Assembly (NCBI GenBank): GCA_950295325.1
Contig: OX485806.1
Location: 2,790,001-2,854,000 of the forward strand
Direction: 5' to 3'
DNA length: 64,000 nt
DNA from: Polytrichum commune
Taxonomy: Eukaryota > Streptophyta > Polytrichopsida > Polytrichales > Polytrichaceae
Both the position numbers and the translations under genes were made by a program. Under the pieces are notes generated by a model that saw only the letters and a list, made by a program, of their open reading frames with translations, searched no databases and was not told the DNA's origin. This document shows, piece by piece, positions 46,681 through 57,544 of this stretch. Position 1 is the stretch's first letter. Each line of letters opens with the position of its first letter.

Positions 46681-49600
46681 GCAGGCACTTTATAATCGGT
46701 ACTATCGGAAGCAGGAGATTTACACAATGTGCTGGAACAGCGTGGACCTGAGCCGGCATAAAGTGGCCTGTGCCAAATTCGGGGGACCGATCGCCATGGT
46801 GCGAGATGAGTCCAAAATGGTGCAGCTGCGTGCGGAATCTGCACGTGCTAAGCTGCTTTTGTTCTCGTCTTCGGGCAAGCTGCTGGCCTCGGTGCCATGG
46901 GATAGACCAGGGGGTCGTCTCATCACCCTTGGATGGACAGAGAAAGAGATTCTGTTATGTGTTGTCCATGATGGGACGATATTTCAGTACAACATCCATG
47001 GGGAGTTGCTGCCACAGCAGCTATCCCTCGGCAAGGAGTGCTGGGACCAAGGGGTAGCTGATTGTATCATCTGGGGGAGTGGACTTGTTGTCATCACTGA
47101 GAAGAACCAGTTATTCAGTATCCCTGATTTGGCAACGCAGACGGTGGTGAAGCTGGCTGATCCTCACCTCGAGGATCCCCCACATTGCCTTGCTGTTATA
47201 GAGCCGCAGTACACACTCTCTGGGAATTTGGAGGTTCTTTTGGCTGTTGGGTCTTCTGTTCTGATGGTGGATGCTGACTCGGTTCAAGACCAGATGGTAT
47301 CATTTGGGCCTATACAGAAGATGACTCTCTCATCAAATGGAAATTTTCTAGCTTGCTTCACGCACGATGGCCGCCTTGTGGTTGCAGTGACTGATTTCTC
47401 CAAAACCCTTTCGGAGTTTACAACAGAGGTCAGAACTGTTTTCCAAATTTACATCACTCCTGATGAGTTAGGTGTGTACATTGAGTGAAGGACGTTTCTC
47501 CAGGTAGACCTCTCAGACATTTTGATGTTCAATAGTTTGAGGTATTTGACGATGTATTTGACATTGACCGTTACACAATTTAACTGGCTATTCAGCATAT
47601 GTCATTAAGAAGGTGTTCTTGAAAAAGGCAATTCATATCAGATCTCAACTTTGATGCAAATCCAGTGAGAGTAATTCTAGTAGTTTAAACACTGTGACTA
47701 ACGACAACAGTTACTGCATTGTTTAGTTCCATGGGTGAAGCAAAAATGATGTGGTGACTTAAGTCTCTATTGTTTTCTTTCTATATCAGTCAGTGCTGCC
47801 TCCGGATCAGCTCGTCTGGTGTGGGGTTGACAGTGTGCTCCTCTACTGGGAAGAAACGTTACTCATGGTGGGGCCCTATGGCGATTCTATCAAGTTTCCA
47901 TACGATGAACCTGTTGTTCTCATACCTGAATGTGATGGTGTTCGGATACTATCCAATACATACATGGAGTTTTTACAGAGGGTGCCAGATTCGACAGTGT
48001 CAATATTCAAAATTGGAAGCACTTCACCAGCAGCTATGCTTTATGATGCTCTTGAGCAATTCGACAAACGTAGTGCTAAGGTAATTGTTGTAATGAATGG
48101 TAGAAACATAATGTGTTCTTACAAACTCATATGTAGTAAAGGTCTTAATGTACAGATTATTTCTTCTAGACGTTCTCATGTTCAATTTGTTTGAATCAAT
48201 TAGCATATCCACTTTTTGCTACATTCTAATTATGTTTCTTTCTGGATCCCCAACAAGTTTTAAGGTTTGAATGCAAGTTGTCTTGATTATGTAGACTGAT
48301 GGTGGTGATGTGCTGTCCAGGCTGATGAGAACATAAGACTTATTGACAATGAACTTGCCAAGGCTGTTGGAGATTGTATTGATGCAGCAGGACATGAGTA
48401 CGACATCTCTCAACAGCGCACGCTACTGAGAGCTGCAGCATATGGCAGGGCGTTTTGCAGGTTGCTTTTTCACTCTGATACTTTGCATGTGCAAAATTAT
48501 CCTTGCTAACTGGTTTGCTTTGAGTTCTCTGTATGGTGATGCTCCTTTGCAATGACATGAAACAAGGTCCATCATATAGAACAAAGAATTTGCCTGTGTA
48601 TCGCAGATCATGCATTTGTTTCTTATTGGCAGGAAATTTGCTCGAGATGACTTCCAGGATATGTGTAGAACTTTGAGAGTGCTGAATGCAGTACGCCAGT
48701 TTGAGATTGGTATACCTCTAAGCATCCAACAGTTCAAGGTGTGGACCAAATATTTTTAACAGTGAGTTGCTCAGTGTATATTATGTTGGTGACTGTGTCT
48801 CAGTCCATTGTGGCGGATCATGGTATATATCTGCTGGTTATAGTTTCTCTCTTTATACAAGTTCAATGTTCATGACTGTCACTTCAAGCATCCATCTGAA
48901 TTCCATGTATATATCTGGACAGGATTTGACAGCACCAGTTCTTATAGCACGACTGGTCAATGCACATCGCCACCTTCTTGCTTTACGCATTTCAGAGTAT
49001 CTAGATTTGAGCAAGGTTTCTTCCTACACTTAATATTACAAGTTCTGAATTCTCATTGACGTTCACTGCTGTTTTTTCCTGATCTTTTTCCAACCTTGAC
49101 CATGATCTATGCTTATTCTTTGATGCCAATCAAGTGAGTGAGAAAAAGGCATTACCATTTGAATGTCTGCCTGAATCTTTCTAGTATTTTGCCATTTTCT
49201 CAAGTGCTGTTATTCAAAAGTATATTTGAGATCATGTGAAATCAACTGATGACAGTTGGCAATTTCTCTTTTGGTGGACAGGAAGTTGTCCTTGTACATT
49301 GGGCATGTACCAAAATCATTGCATCCACTGATGTTCCAGATGCTATTCTCCTGGAAGTTTTGTTGGAAAAGGTGTATATCTCCATTATCATCTACCTCAA
49401 CTCCTTGAATACTCCATAAGGATTGTTCTTTGATGATTTTCACCTCCTTTTGTCTTGTCACTGGTCTTTGTGTCCTCTGCAGTTTTAATTACTGAAGCTG
49501 AAGGCCTTCTTGTGATAACCTCCTTCAGTGAATTTTAGAAGACTCTGATGTTTATGACATCATGCTCTTTATTGCTTCTTCATATATGAGAACCCAGCTG

Positions 49601-52586
49601 ATTTCTTTCATGTTTGGTCATATTCCCTTTGATGAGGAGGATGACCATACTGATTGTATTGTGGAGGACGACCCTTGTCTTATCATTGGAATTTGAATGT
49701 TTATGAATCATGGCAGCTTGTGCCTTCCAGTTTATTCTGGCAGATTAGATTCTTGATATTAAGCTGTTAGTGCAAAAATTAATAGTGAGATCATATTTCA
49801 TACGATGACAATCTTTCTTATGTTTTGCAGCTGAAAGCATGCCCAGGGATCTCATATGCAACAGTGGCTGCAGATGCACATCGAAATGGCCGACAGAAAC
49901 TTGCTGCACTTCTTCTGGACTATGAACCGCGGGCTTCTGAGCAGGTAATCTCTTGTTTTAGATGATTGTGGCTGCACAGGTTATGGTTTTCACTGTTGGT
50001 TTCAGCTGTTGGGTCAGCTGAGGGAACCTATAATGTCCTTTTCATATTCTTTTGTGAAATCCAGGTACCCCTTCTGACAAGCATGGGTGAAGAAGAAAGA
50101 GCTCTGGTTAAGGCAATTGAGAGTGGAGATACTGATCTGGTCTACTTCTCAATATTCCACATCTGGCACCAAGTAAGTACAAGCCTTTTTGTGTGGGTTT
50201 GATGGAAACCTTGACACTCTTCTGCAATCCCCTACTTAGCAGCATATGAAGTCTTTTTGCTGAGTAGAGAGAGGACCCTGCAAATATTTGATCCCTAGGG
50301 AGCCTACTTGTGTTGTAAGCAGAGCATAATGAAGAGAAAGAGCATGTTTTAAGCTCCTGGGTTACACTGTTAAATACGAGGTGTGCACTGTTGTTTGGTG
50401 TATCCTATCAAGGAATATGAGGCGCTAACTCCTGTTGGTCCTAACGCAGAAATCAATACCAGACTTCTTCCGTATCATCCAAGGGAAGCCTCTTGCCCGG
50501 AATCTGTTCATCACATATGCCAGGTATCATGATCAAACGAGTCGAAACATTCTAATCTGCTGATTGACACACTACAAAAGTGCACACTATATATCTTTCA
50601 ATTTTCAACTTTCATCCATATTCTTGTAGCCTGGAGTTGTTGAAGATGATATCAGATGTTTTCAGTCTTTATATCTCATTGAACTCTAGCATCCGCACAC
50701 AGGATGATTTTAACTTATGTTTGTGTCCTTTGAACTGCAGACAGAACGACCCTGAAATTTTGAAGAAATTCTTTATGTCAATTGGTCAATTGCAGGTACC
50801 TGCTAGGCTGAACTGCAGTCTGTATCTCAAAACCCACTTGAGTTAAGGTCGCAATCAATATTGGTGCTAGAAGATTAGATCCGAAATACATTAATCATCC
50901 ACTTATTCTAAGTGGTTTCCCCTATTTGTTTGAGCTCTGCTATCCACCCACCTTTTATCTATAGGGCCTCAAAGCTTAAAGCCCCCTCTTTTGCAATGAC
51001 TTGCCACAGGGAGCAGCTGAAGTCTTTCTGCGTGAGTCCTGGAGTTATTCTCAAAGTTTAGGAAATCGTTCTGGTTCAGCATTGCAAGGACCACGCCTGA
51101 AAACAATAGAGCAAGCGAGTGAAATATATGCACAGACCAAAGAACATGGCTTCGAATCCAAAGCTGCTGAAGAACAGGCTAGGCTGCTAAAGTATGTTCT
51201 TCTTGCCTTTAATTTGACCTTTTTATCCTGCACAGTAGAGTGCAGTGAATTCAATTTCATTTGCTTATTCACATCCGGAAGTGTGGCAATTTGATCCAGT
51301 GTTGTTCTTGGACCTTTACACCTTGATGGCCCTTGAAACTCTGACTAATGAGAGCATAATGATTGTGATGATGTGGCACAGGTTGCAGCAAGAGTTTGAA
51401 ATCTCAACCGGACAGCCTATTTTTGTGGACTCAAGTGTCAGTGACACCATCCGCACACTAATTACTTTGGGAAACCATCGTGCTGCACAAAAAGTTCGTG
51501 TGGAGTTCAAGGTACACTGTTTTTAAAATCCTGTTCCAAACATACTTTTTTTGGTTTAGTAAGACAACTGTTCTTGTCATGCTTTTTCAGTGAATGGATG
51601 ACATCCGGGCTGTTTTGTATAGAAGTTCCCTAAAAGTACATGTCTCCATGATCCTGAGCAAAGTATTCTTTTGGTGATGATCTCAGGTACCAGACAAGAG
51701 ATTTTATTGGCTGAAAGTGTTTGCACTTGGAACTGCAAAACAATGGGAAGCACTTGAGAAATTTTCAAAGGAGAAGAAACCACCTATTGGTACAACTTCT
51801 TGTCTTCAAGTTTCCTCTGACTACTCAATGATCATTGACCAGCAAATAAAGTTCTAAAGGAAACAACAACCAATGCCTATAAGTTTAGTTGTCACTTATT
51901 GACTGTAAATCCTCGTCATAAATATCTTAGCCTGGCATGTGATCTTTGATTTTCTCATTTAACATTGCAGTGGAGACATTGCAAGGACACTCTTCATGTG
52001 AGGACGAAAGCAGAAGTCAATGTCTACCTTGCTCAGATGGTGGTCAATAACTTTATGTATTCTGATTATTTCTGTGTATTCAAAGGTTTCAAGCCATTTG
52101 TGGAGGCCTGCATAGAAGAGGGTGACACCGCAGAAGCCTTGAAATACATTGTGAAGCTTACTGATCCTCAAGAGCGAGCCGAGGTATGCATGCATCACTT
52201 TTGTGATGAGTGTAAGCTAAAAATTGGCAAATATGTGGCAATCAATGCATTTGATCCAAGAAAGTTTACGCAAGTAGATATGTGCTGGACTGAAGTGCGA
52301 CACATGTTTGGTCAAAACTTGGCATTATTACTTTTTGTAGTATCCATTTTCTGCAAATGCTATGGTAGCATCTGAAAATACTAGCATGGTGTGGGATTGA
52401 ACTGATCAACACGAGTCTTTGTATCTGTAGGCTTATGCACGCATTGGCATGGTGAAAGAAGCAACAGAAGCCGCAGCTCAAGCAAAAGACAGTGAGTTGT
52501 TGGGCAGATTGAAATCGACGTTTGGTCAAAATACGGCTGCTTCAGTTCTGTTTGAGCAGCTGCGGGACCGTTTATCCCTCACTTAG
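46655..52586 (+). CDS. VPS16: VPS16, core subunit of the HOPS/CORVET tethering complexes, 15 exons
   Basis: Vacuolar protein sorting-associated protein 16 binds VPS33 and helps tether endosomes and vacuoles before SNARE-driven fusion. Exons: 46655-47428, 47790-48080, 48321-48460, 48633-48738, 48923-49015, 49282-49371, 49831-49944, 50065-50172, 50450-50523, 50741-50795, 51010-51191, 51382-51511, 51687-51789, 52086-52183, 52431-52586. Every junction is GT-AG and in frame, giving 837 residues, the usual plant length. Residues 1-400 form the VPS16 N-terminal beta-propeller: [26 protein letters not shown], then [14 protein letters not shown] and FLQRVPDST. From about 500 the alpha-helical VPS16 C-terminal domain follows: [61 protein letters not shown] and [11 protein letters not shown]. 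The start is the first ATG of the frame and begins where plant homologues begin. It converges on the SUVH gene downstream. Confidence 0.95.
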
Positions 52587-53375
52587 GGAGCAGTGCAGCT
52601 GTTGACATATAGTTTTTTAGAGATCCCGAGTTTCTGGTGCTCTATTTGGTACTTGCGTTTTGCATGGCCATCTCTACTTCAGAGTAGAGCCCTTTGGCTG
52701 TTTGAGTCACTTAGCAGTCCAGGCTGTTGCAATATCCAACTCCACTCTTTTCTGTGTACATCGGTGTTGTAGAATTCCTCCTTGAACTGTGTCCCCCTTT
52801 CAGTAATTAGCTTCAATTGTTAAGTTGGATGATGTTGACACCAACTTGGTGTATACAAGTTATAAAGGAGTTCGGGTGGGGTATAAGCCCCTCCATTGTA
52901 TGACTACAGCCAGCTTGTCAATATTTTGTACCGGAAGCACTGCATATGGCTACACTCCTTTAGGATTGGCCCATGTCATATCTGCATCGGAAAGGTTGTA
53001 TGATGTCCTTGTCTTCACGCCTTACTGATCAAATAATATCTACTTGTTACAGTTTTGTGAGCAATCTTGATCAAGAAGCTACAGGTTGATGATTCATCGC
53101 CTAATGGAGCTGCCTTCCAAGTACTATCACGAGCGGTGGCAGAAGATAGGAACGACAGGGTATGGTAAAATCGTTTGATTTCGAACAGTACTTATTCTTT
53201 GCAATTTAGGCTATGCACAAAAATTAGTCTCTTGAATTGGTCGAGAAGCAGATTTCGCCCTCAATCCACCATCTGTCTCAAACTGGATGGGTTACAAGAA
53301 GCAATGATTGATGATTCATACATTCAACTTTTCTTTTTTTCAAACTTCTTTCTCTGCAGGTCGGTCGTCAGTTGG
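52587..53375. other. convergent intergenic spacer
   Basis: 789 bp between the VPS16 stop (+) and the SUVH stop (-). It must contain both 3' untranslated regions, which could overlap. No ORF of note and no repeat was recognised. Confidence 0.6.
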
Positions 53376-55364
53376 TCAGTACAACCTTTTTCGGCAAATA
53401 GCTGCCCCACAGTGACAAACCTTCGTCATCACATTGCCGTGAGTGTCATGGACAGCGCCAACCTCATAGCCATAGTCGTACGAGAGCTCGGTGAAAGCAG
53501 GTATGTTTTCCCCCGCGAACAACATGATGTGGCCACGTTTGATGTCGTCATGGTCGTACATCACACCTTGCACAAACAGGTTGGGGTCACAGCTATGGTT
53601 GATGAACCTCGCAACATTACCATACGGCCCCGCATCAATGACGTAGTCTGCATTACCATGATGTTCCTTTACTTGCACCGCCGATGTCAGATTGCTGCGC
53701 TTCTTCCTTTCTTGCGTCTCTCTCACTTTGGCTCCCCTTTGGAAGTCCAAGTCGAAGAGATACTCATCATTCTCCCGCTCACTCGCCTCTGCCGCTGTGA
53801 TCAACTCTCCAGTCAGCTCACACAAAAAGCTTCCACTTGGGATGAACTCCAGCGACCGCACACCCCATCCCTTGTTTGCAGTTTTAAAAACCTCCAACTG
53901 CCATTGCAAACCCTGCTGGCTCACCTTGTTGGGACATCTGACACCGCACCCACACAGGCTCCCACACTCGTACACAATGTCCAGCACCTGGATCAAATGG
54001 CCATCCTCATTATACGGAAGCGCCCCTCTATAGTTCCGCTGAATGCAAGAGCAAGTCTGCGACAACTCCTCAGAACAACTTGTGACGCAGTTGCATGATG
54101 ATGATGATGATTGTTGCGCACTACGAGATGATTGGAGAGTGGCAGCCATGTCGTTGGAGCACCACACCCTGTCTATGTAGTGAAAAGGCTCCGGTGCATT
54201 CACATCCACATTGTTGACTACTCGCACCGGTGTCCTCTCCACGCCCTCCGAGAGATCCCGCGTCACCAGGTGAGAGCTCGGTGTTGTTATCGTCGTTGTC
54301 GGAGACCCTTTTTTGATCATTAAAAGTTTCTCAATTTTGGATTCCTCGATTCTGGGTTTCTCAGTTTTGGGTTCCTCGATTCTGGGTATCTCAGTTTTTG
54401 ATGATTTTTGTTGAAGAACAGAAAATGATGACCCTCCGCCGATGATGATCCTGCTATTGCTGCTGCTGTCGTATGATTTTTGTTGAAGAACAGAAAATGA
54501 TGACCCTCCGCCGATGATGATGCTGCTATTGCTGCTGCTGTCGTCTTGGCGGAGAAAGAATTTGAATTCGCGCTGGCCATATGCATTCTTCCCTTGGAAA
54601 TAGCTCTCGACACTGTACAAGCCGAGGAAGGTGTATTTGCAACCGGTGGGACTGCGGCCATCTTTTTGTCGTCGAATGACTCGGACAGGGAGTTTGCGTT
54701 TGCACGAGTTTAAGAGGGCCAGGTTGCCAATCTCGGCGTTCTCGCTGCGGTTCCTGGGCCCCAGACCGGTGAAGGAGACGGTCTCACCATCCACAACATC
54801 GTCAGGGGAGGCAATGATGCTGCATGCGACATTCACCACATAATTTTTCGGATTCACCACGTCATTGATTTTTTGGTATCTGCATCGAATTCCGGGTTTC
54901 ACCACATCCTCCCATGGCACGTAGCTGATATTTCCACGGAGCTGGCGGTGCAGGCCGATAAGGACGAGCTCGAACATGTAAGAGTACCAGTCACCCACTT
55001 CGACTCCAGGGATGTACCCCACACCCTGAAACTCTGCGTATTGTTGCTGTTGCATCATGATGTAGCCTGCTGTCTGTGCCACCTGCTTGGTGCGCTCCGA
55101 TGTCATCCGCAACTGCCCTTCTTGCAATTGGGCGCAAAGCTCACTGAATCTCGACAGAATGTTTGAGATTCTCTGTCGAGCAATCTCGGCAGGTGGTGGT
55201 GGTGGTGGTAATGATGAATTGTCTTCATGTACAGGCTTCACCCTCCTCCGGACAACCCCGCCATGGGTTTGAAGAGTTTGGCTTCTTGCACGCCTCTTGT
55301 AAACAGAGCAGAGTTGGGGAGGCTTATCGTCCGAATCTAAATTGATTACGCCTTCGTGGCCCAT
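53376..55364 (-). CDS. SUVH-type histone H3 lysine-9 methyltransferase (SRA + pre-SET + SET + post-SET)
   Basis: Nuclear enzyme of the SU(VAR)3-9 homologue group. The SRA domain reads methylated cytosine and the SET domain methylates histone H3 lysine 9, coupling DNA methylation to heterochromatin. The coding part is one exon of 662 codons, as in several SUVH genes. From the ATG: proline run near 52-58; SRA about 112-272 (GYIPGVEVGDWYSYMFEL, GLHRQLRGNISY, NYVVNV); a low-complexity linker 275-365 with a 24-residue duplication; pre-SET cysteines 424-477 (CNC, CSC, YECGSLCGCGVRCPN); SET about 490-633 with KGWGVRS, NHSCDPN at 589-595 and SYDYGY at 628-633; post-SET CHCG...C at 650-657. All catalytic and zinc-binding motifs appear intact. 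CAG preceded by a pyrimidine-rich tract abuts the ATG on this strand, so a 5' untranslated intron is likely. Whether it is the SUVH1/3-, SUVH4- or SUVH2/9-like group was not decided. Confidence 0.94.
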   Translation of the reverse strand: MGHEGVINLDSDDKPPQLCSVYKRRARSQTLQTHGGVVRRRVKPVHEDNSSLPPPPPPAEIARQRISNILSRFSELCAQLQEGQLRMTSERTKQVAQTAGYIMMQQQQYAEFQGVGYIPGVEVGDWYSYMFELVLIGLHRQLRGNISYVPWEDVVKPGIRCRYQKINDVVNPKNYVVNVACSIIASPDDVVDGETVSFTGLGPRNRSENAEIGNLALLNSCKRKLPVRVIRRQKDGRSPTGCKYTFLGLYSVESYFQGKNAYGQREFKFFLRQDDSSSNSSIIIGGGSSFSVLQQKSYDSSSNSRIIIGGGSSFSVLQQKSSKTEIPRIEEPKTEKPRIEESKIEKLLMIKKGSPTTTITTPSSHLVTRDLSEGVERTPVRVVNNVDVNAPEPFHYIDRVWCSNDMAATLQSSRSAQQSSSSSCNCVTSCSEELSQTCSCIQRNYRGALPYNEDGHLIQVLDIVYECGSLCGCGVRCPNKVSQQGLQWQLEVFKTANKGWGVRSLEFIPSGSFLCELTGELITAAEASERENDEYLFDLDFQRGAKVRETQERKKRSNLTSAVQVKEHHGNADYVIDAGPYGNVARFINHSCDPNLFVQGVMYDHDDIKRGHIMLFAGENIPAFTELSYDYGYEVGAVHDTHGNVMTKVCHCGAAICRKRLY
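54402..54545 (-). repeat. 72-bp in-frame tandem duplication within the SUVH linker
   Basis: Two 24-codon copies of DSSSNS(S/R)IIIGGGSSFSVL follow each other. The DNA words ATGATTTTTGTTGAAGAACA start at 54,401 and 54,473. A second run of seven-residue units, (K/R)(T/I)E-(I/K)P, lies next to it (about residues 323-347). The near identity of the copies points to a recent event. Confidence 0.88.
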
Positions 55365-55375
55365 CTGCCACAAAA
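55365..55375 (-). promoter_or_regulatory. predicted 3' splice site directly before the SUVH start codon
   Basis: On the minus strand the sequence reads TTTTTGTCCTTTTC then TTTTGTGGCAG, immediately followed by ATGGGCCACG. A pyrimidine-rich tract and CAG at this position are the pattern of an acceptor, so the ATG would be the first three bases of the coding exon. Candidate donors are at 57,158 and 58,851 (minus strand). Confidence 0.5.
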
Positions 55376-57078
55376 GAAAAGGACAAAAAGATCGACACGA
55401 GGCTAACTTGAGTTGTCACACGACACTAACTTTAGTTTACTGAGCATCTAATCCCGAGCTAAATTAAGTTCCCACACGAGCTAACGCAGTGATTGCTTGC
55501 TTTTATGCATACCACGCCCAAACAGTCAGTATTTTGGGTGCATAGAGTTAGCTCCTCACCGGAATTGATTTGGTTCAGTTGATGCGGAGCTACTTGAGTT
55601 GCCGCACGAGCTAACGCAGTGATTTCTTGCTCTTCTGCATGCCGAGCCCATGCAGTGTTTTGGGTGCATATATTCAGCTCCTCACAGGGATTGGTCTAGT
55701 TCAGGACATGCTCAACCATCGCAATTTGGCTTAATTACTCTAATCTGGCATCTCCGAAGAAAATAGGACTGTGGAAATGAGACTTTCCATTCAAGTATTG
55801 AACTGACTACATGGCATTCGTGACCTATCTGCAACAAGAGACTAAAGATCGACACAAACTAACTCAGTGATTGCTTGCTCTTCTGCATAAGTTACATAAG
55901 TCACACTCTTTTGGGTACATGAACCTAGCTCCTCGGGAATTATTGTAGTGAAGGACATGCTCAGCCATTGCAATTTGCTTATGAGTGCGTGGTGGCAACA
56001 TTGCTCTAATCTGCAATCTCCTAAAAAGTGGTATCGAAGAAATTATAATTGCCATGCAGATATTCCAACTGAGTACATGGCTTACTTCTTTCAACACTTA
56101 CAAATGTACCCAAGCAAGTGAGGATGTATCACTCACCGAGCAGATTGGACTCTGTACAGTGCTTTACAGACTAGAAATTAAGGTCTACCGCAGATCCTAA
56201 TAGAGGAGACAACTAGGCTAGGTAGTGTGTTGTTTCTGCAGGATTTGCAGGTTTGATTTGTTCCAATACAGGACATGCTCAACAAATGGCTACTATGGCA
56301 TCTCCTCCTAAGATATGCCGCTATTGTAGAAATAAGATACGCCATCCAGAAATTGAATGGAGCAGATTTGACAACCTCGCTTGCAAATGTACTCAACAAG
56401 TGAGAATGTACATTCACTGGGCAAATTGGACTCTTGGGAACATGCTATGGGACATTAGCACGGATTAGGATCTATGTGATTGGTGTGTTGGAGGCATGCT
56501 TGCTGAACTGCAGACAGAAGTGCACACGAAACTGGTTGGCTATTTGTCAAAGATTGATATCTAATCCATAACAAAATAGCTGTATGCTGTGCTGTTTGGG
56601 ATTTGTGTCGTTGAATTCAGGTAGTTAGTGAACACATCCGGAGCTAGAAATGACATAGTAAACTATCACCCGACAAAGTGAGTGAGTCGGCCTCAATAAA
56701 AAGGCAGAACAGGTACTTCTGTGGTATGTCTTCCATTATGACGAGATTTTGAGGACAGGGTAGCTAGAATCTAATTGTTCAGGGTTAGGCTTCAAGGCAA
56801 TCCGCGGGAGAATGTACCACAGGGTGCTGTCTGATTCGATCACAAAAAGAAAATATAGTTTGGAAGAAATTTTCCACGTGTCATATCCACATTGGTCAAT
56901 ACCAGGTTAATCCAGCGTGGAAATTAGCTTTCGGCACTCAAATACGGTATTGTGATTGCGAACCCCCTTCGAAGCCATCCAAAATGTTATAGGAAGGGAC
57001 TCTGTGTGGGCCTGTGAGAGGATTGATACCTCTGAACAAGTTTCCTACATGTGATGACTCCTCCTTCTCCGCAGCTCT
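55376..57078 (-). repeat. tandemly duplicated leader region upstream of SUVH
   Basis: Three families of short direct repeats build this stretch. CTAACGCAGTGATT words occur at about 55,480, 55,600 and 55,858. A unit with GGACATGCTCA(G/A)CC and CTAATCTG(G/C) occurs near 55,710, 55,960 and 56,270. The segment around 55,810-55,865 is a copy of 55,347-55,400, including the SUVH start (ATGGG is ATAGG in the copy). No protein-like frame was seen. It is probably a 5' intron or promoter. Confidence 0.7.
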
Positions 57079-57213
57079 TCAAATGCATTTTGGAGATTCC
57101 AAAGAGTGAAGTCCTGGTCGCTTAGCAGCATCATAGTTAATCATTGCAAAGTACTCACCGAGCTCCCCCGTCGTTATGACCGTTTCACCTTCTTCCGAGG
57201 CTTCCACTGACAT
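57079..57213 (-). CDS. small open frame or exon, 44 codons, unidentified
   Basis: Reads MSVEASEEGETVITTGELG then EYFAMINYDAAKRPGLHSLE and ends PKCI-stop. It is richer in mixed polar residues than chance frames here. On the minus strand it could begin at an acceptor (AATGTCAG|TGGAAG, 57,205/57,206). It contains a strong donor (CTCG|GTGAGTAC, about 57,158), which would instead make the first part an untranslated SUVH leader exon. I do not recognise the product. It may be a leader exon, an upstream ORF or chance. Confidence 0.25.
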   Translation of the reverse strand: MSVEASEEGETVITTGELGEYFAMINYDAAKRPGLHSLESPKCI

Positions 57214-57544
57214 TAAACACACATCAGAAACAAATGTAAGAAGGATCCACTAATTCTAATCCAAGCCTCCAACTCGAATCAACTAGAAAGGGTAGTACAT
57301 ATTCTAAGAGGTGATTGAAATGCAGCAAAACCCTATGGCTGGGCCGAACCTCATGAGCTGACTTCGAAAACCTACCAAAAATCCCCTAAACTCACAAAAT
57401 CCATTCGGTCTGCTTATGGTTTCATCTCTCGCTCAGATCGTGACCGTTCCAATGATTCTCCGACATCTTCAAAGAGACATGGATACAGGACCGGAGGAGC
57501 TACTCCGACGACGACATCATCATCATCATCATCATCAACTGGGC

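Noticed and set aside
53175-54098. 307-codon plus-strand open frame
   Set aside because: It lies antisense to the SUVH SET domain and the convergent spacer. Its sequence is the complement-frame shadow of conserved codons, with no domain of its own.
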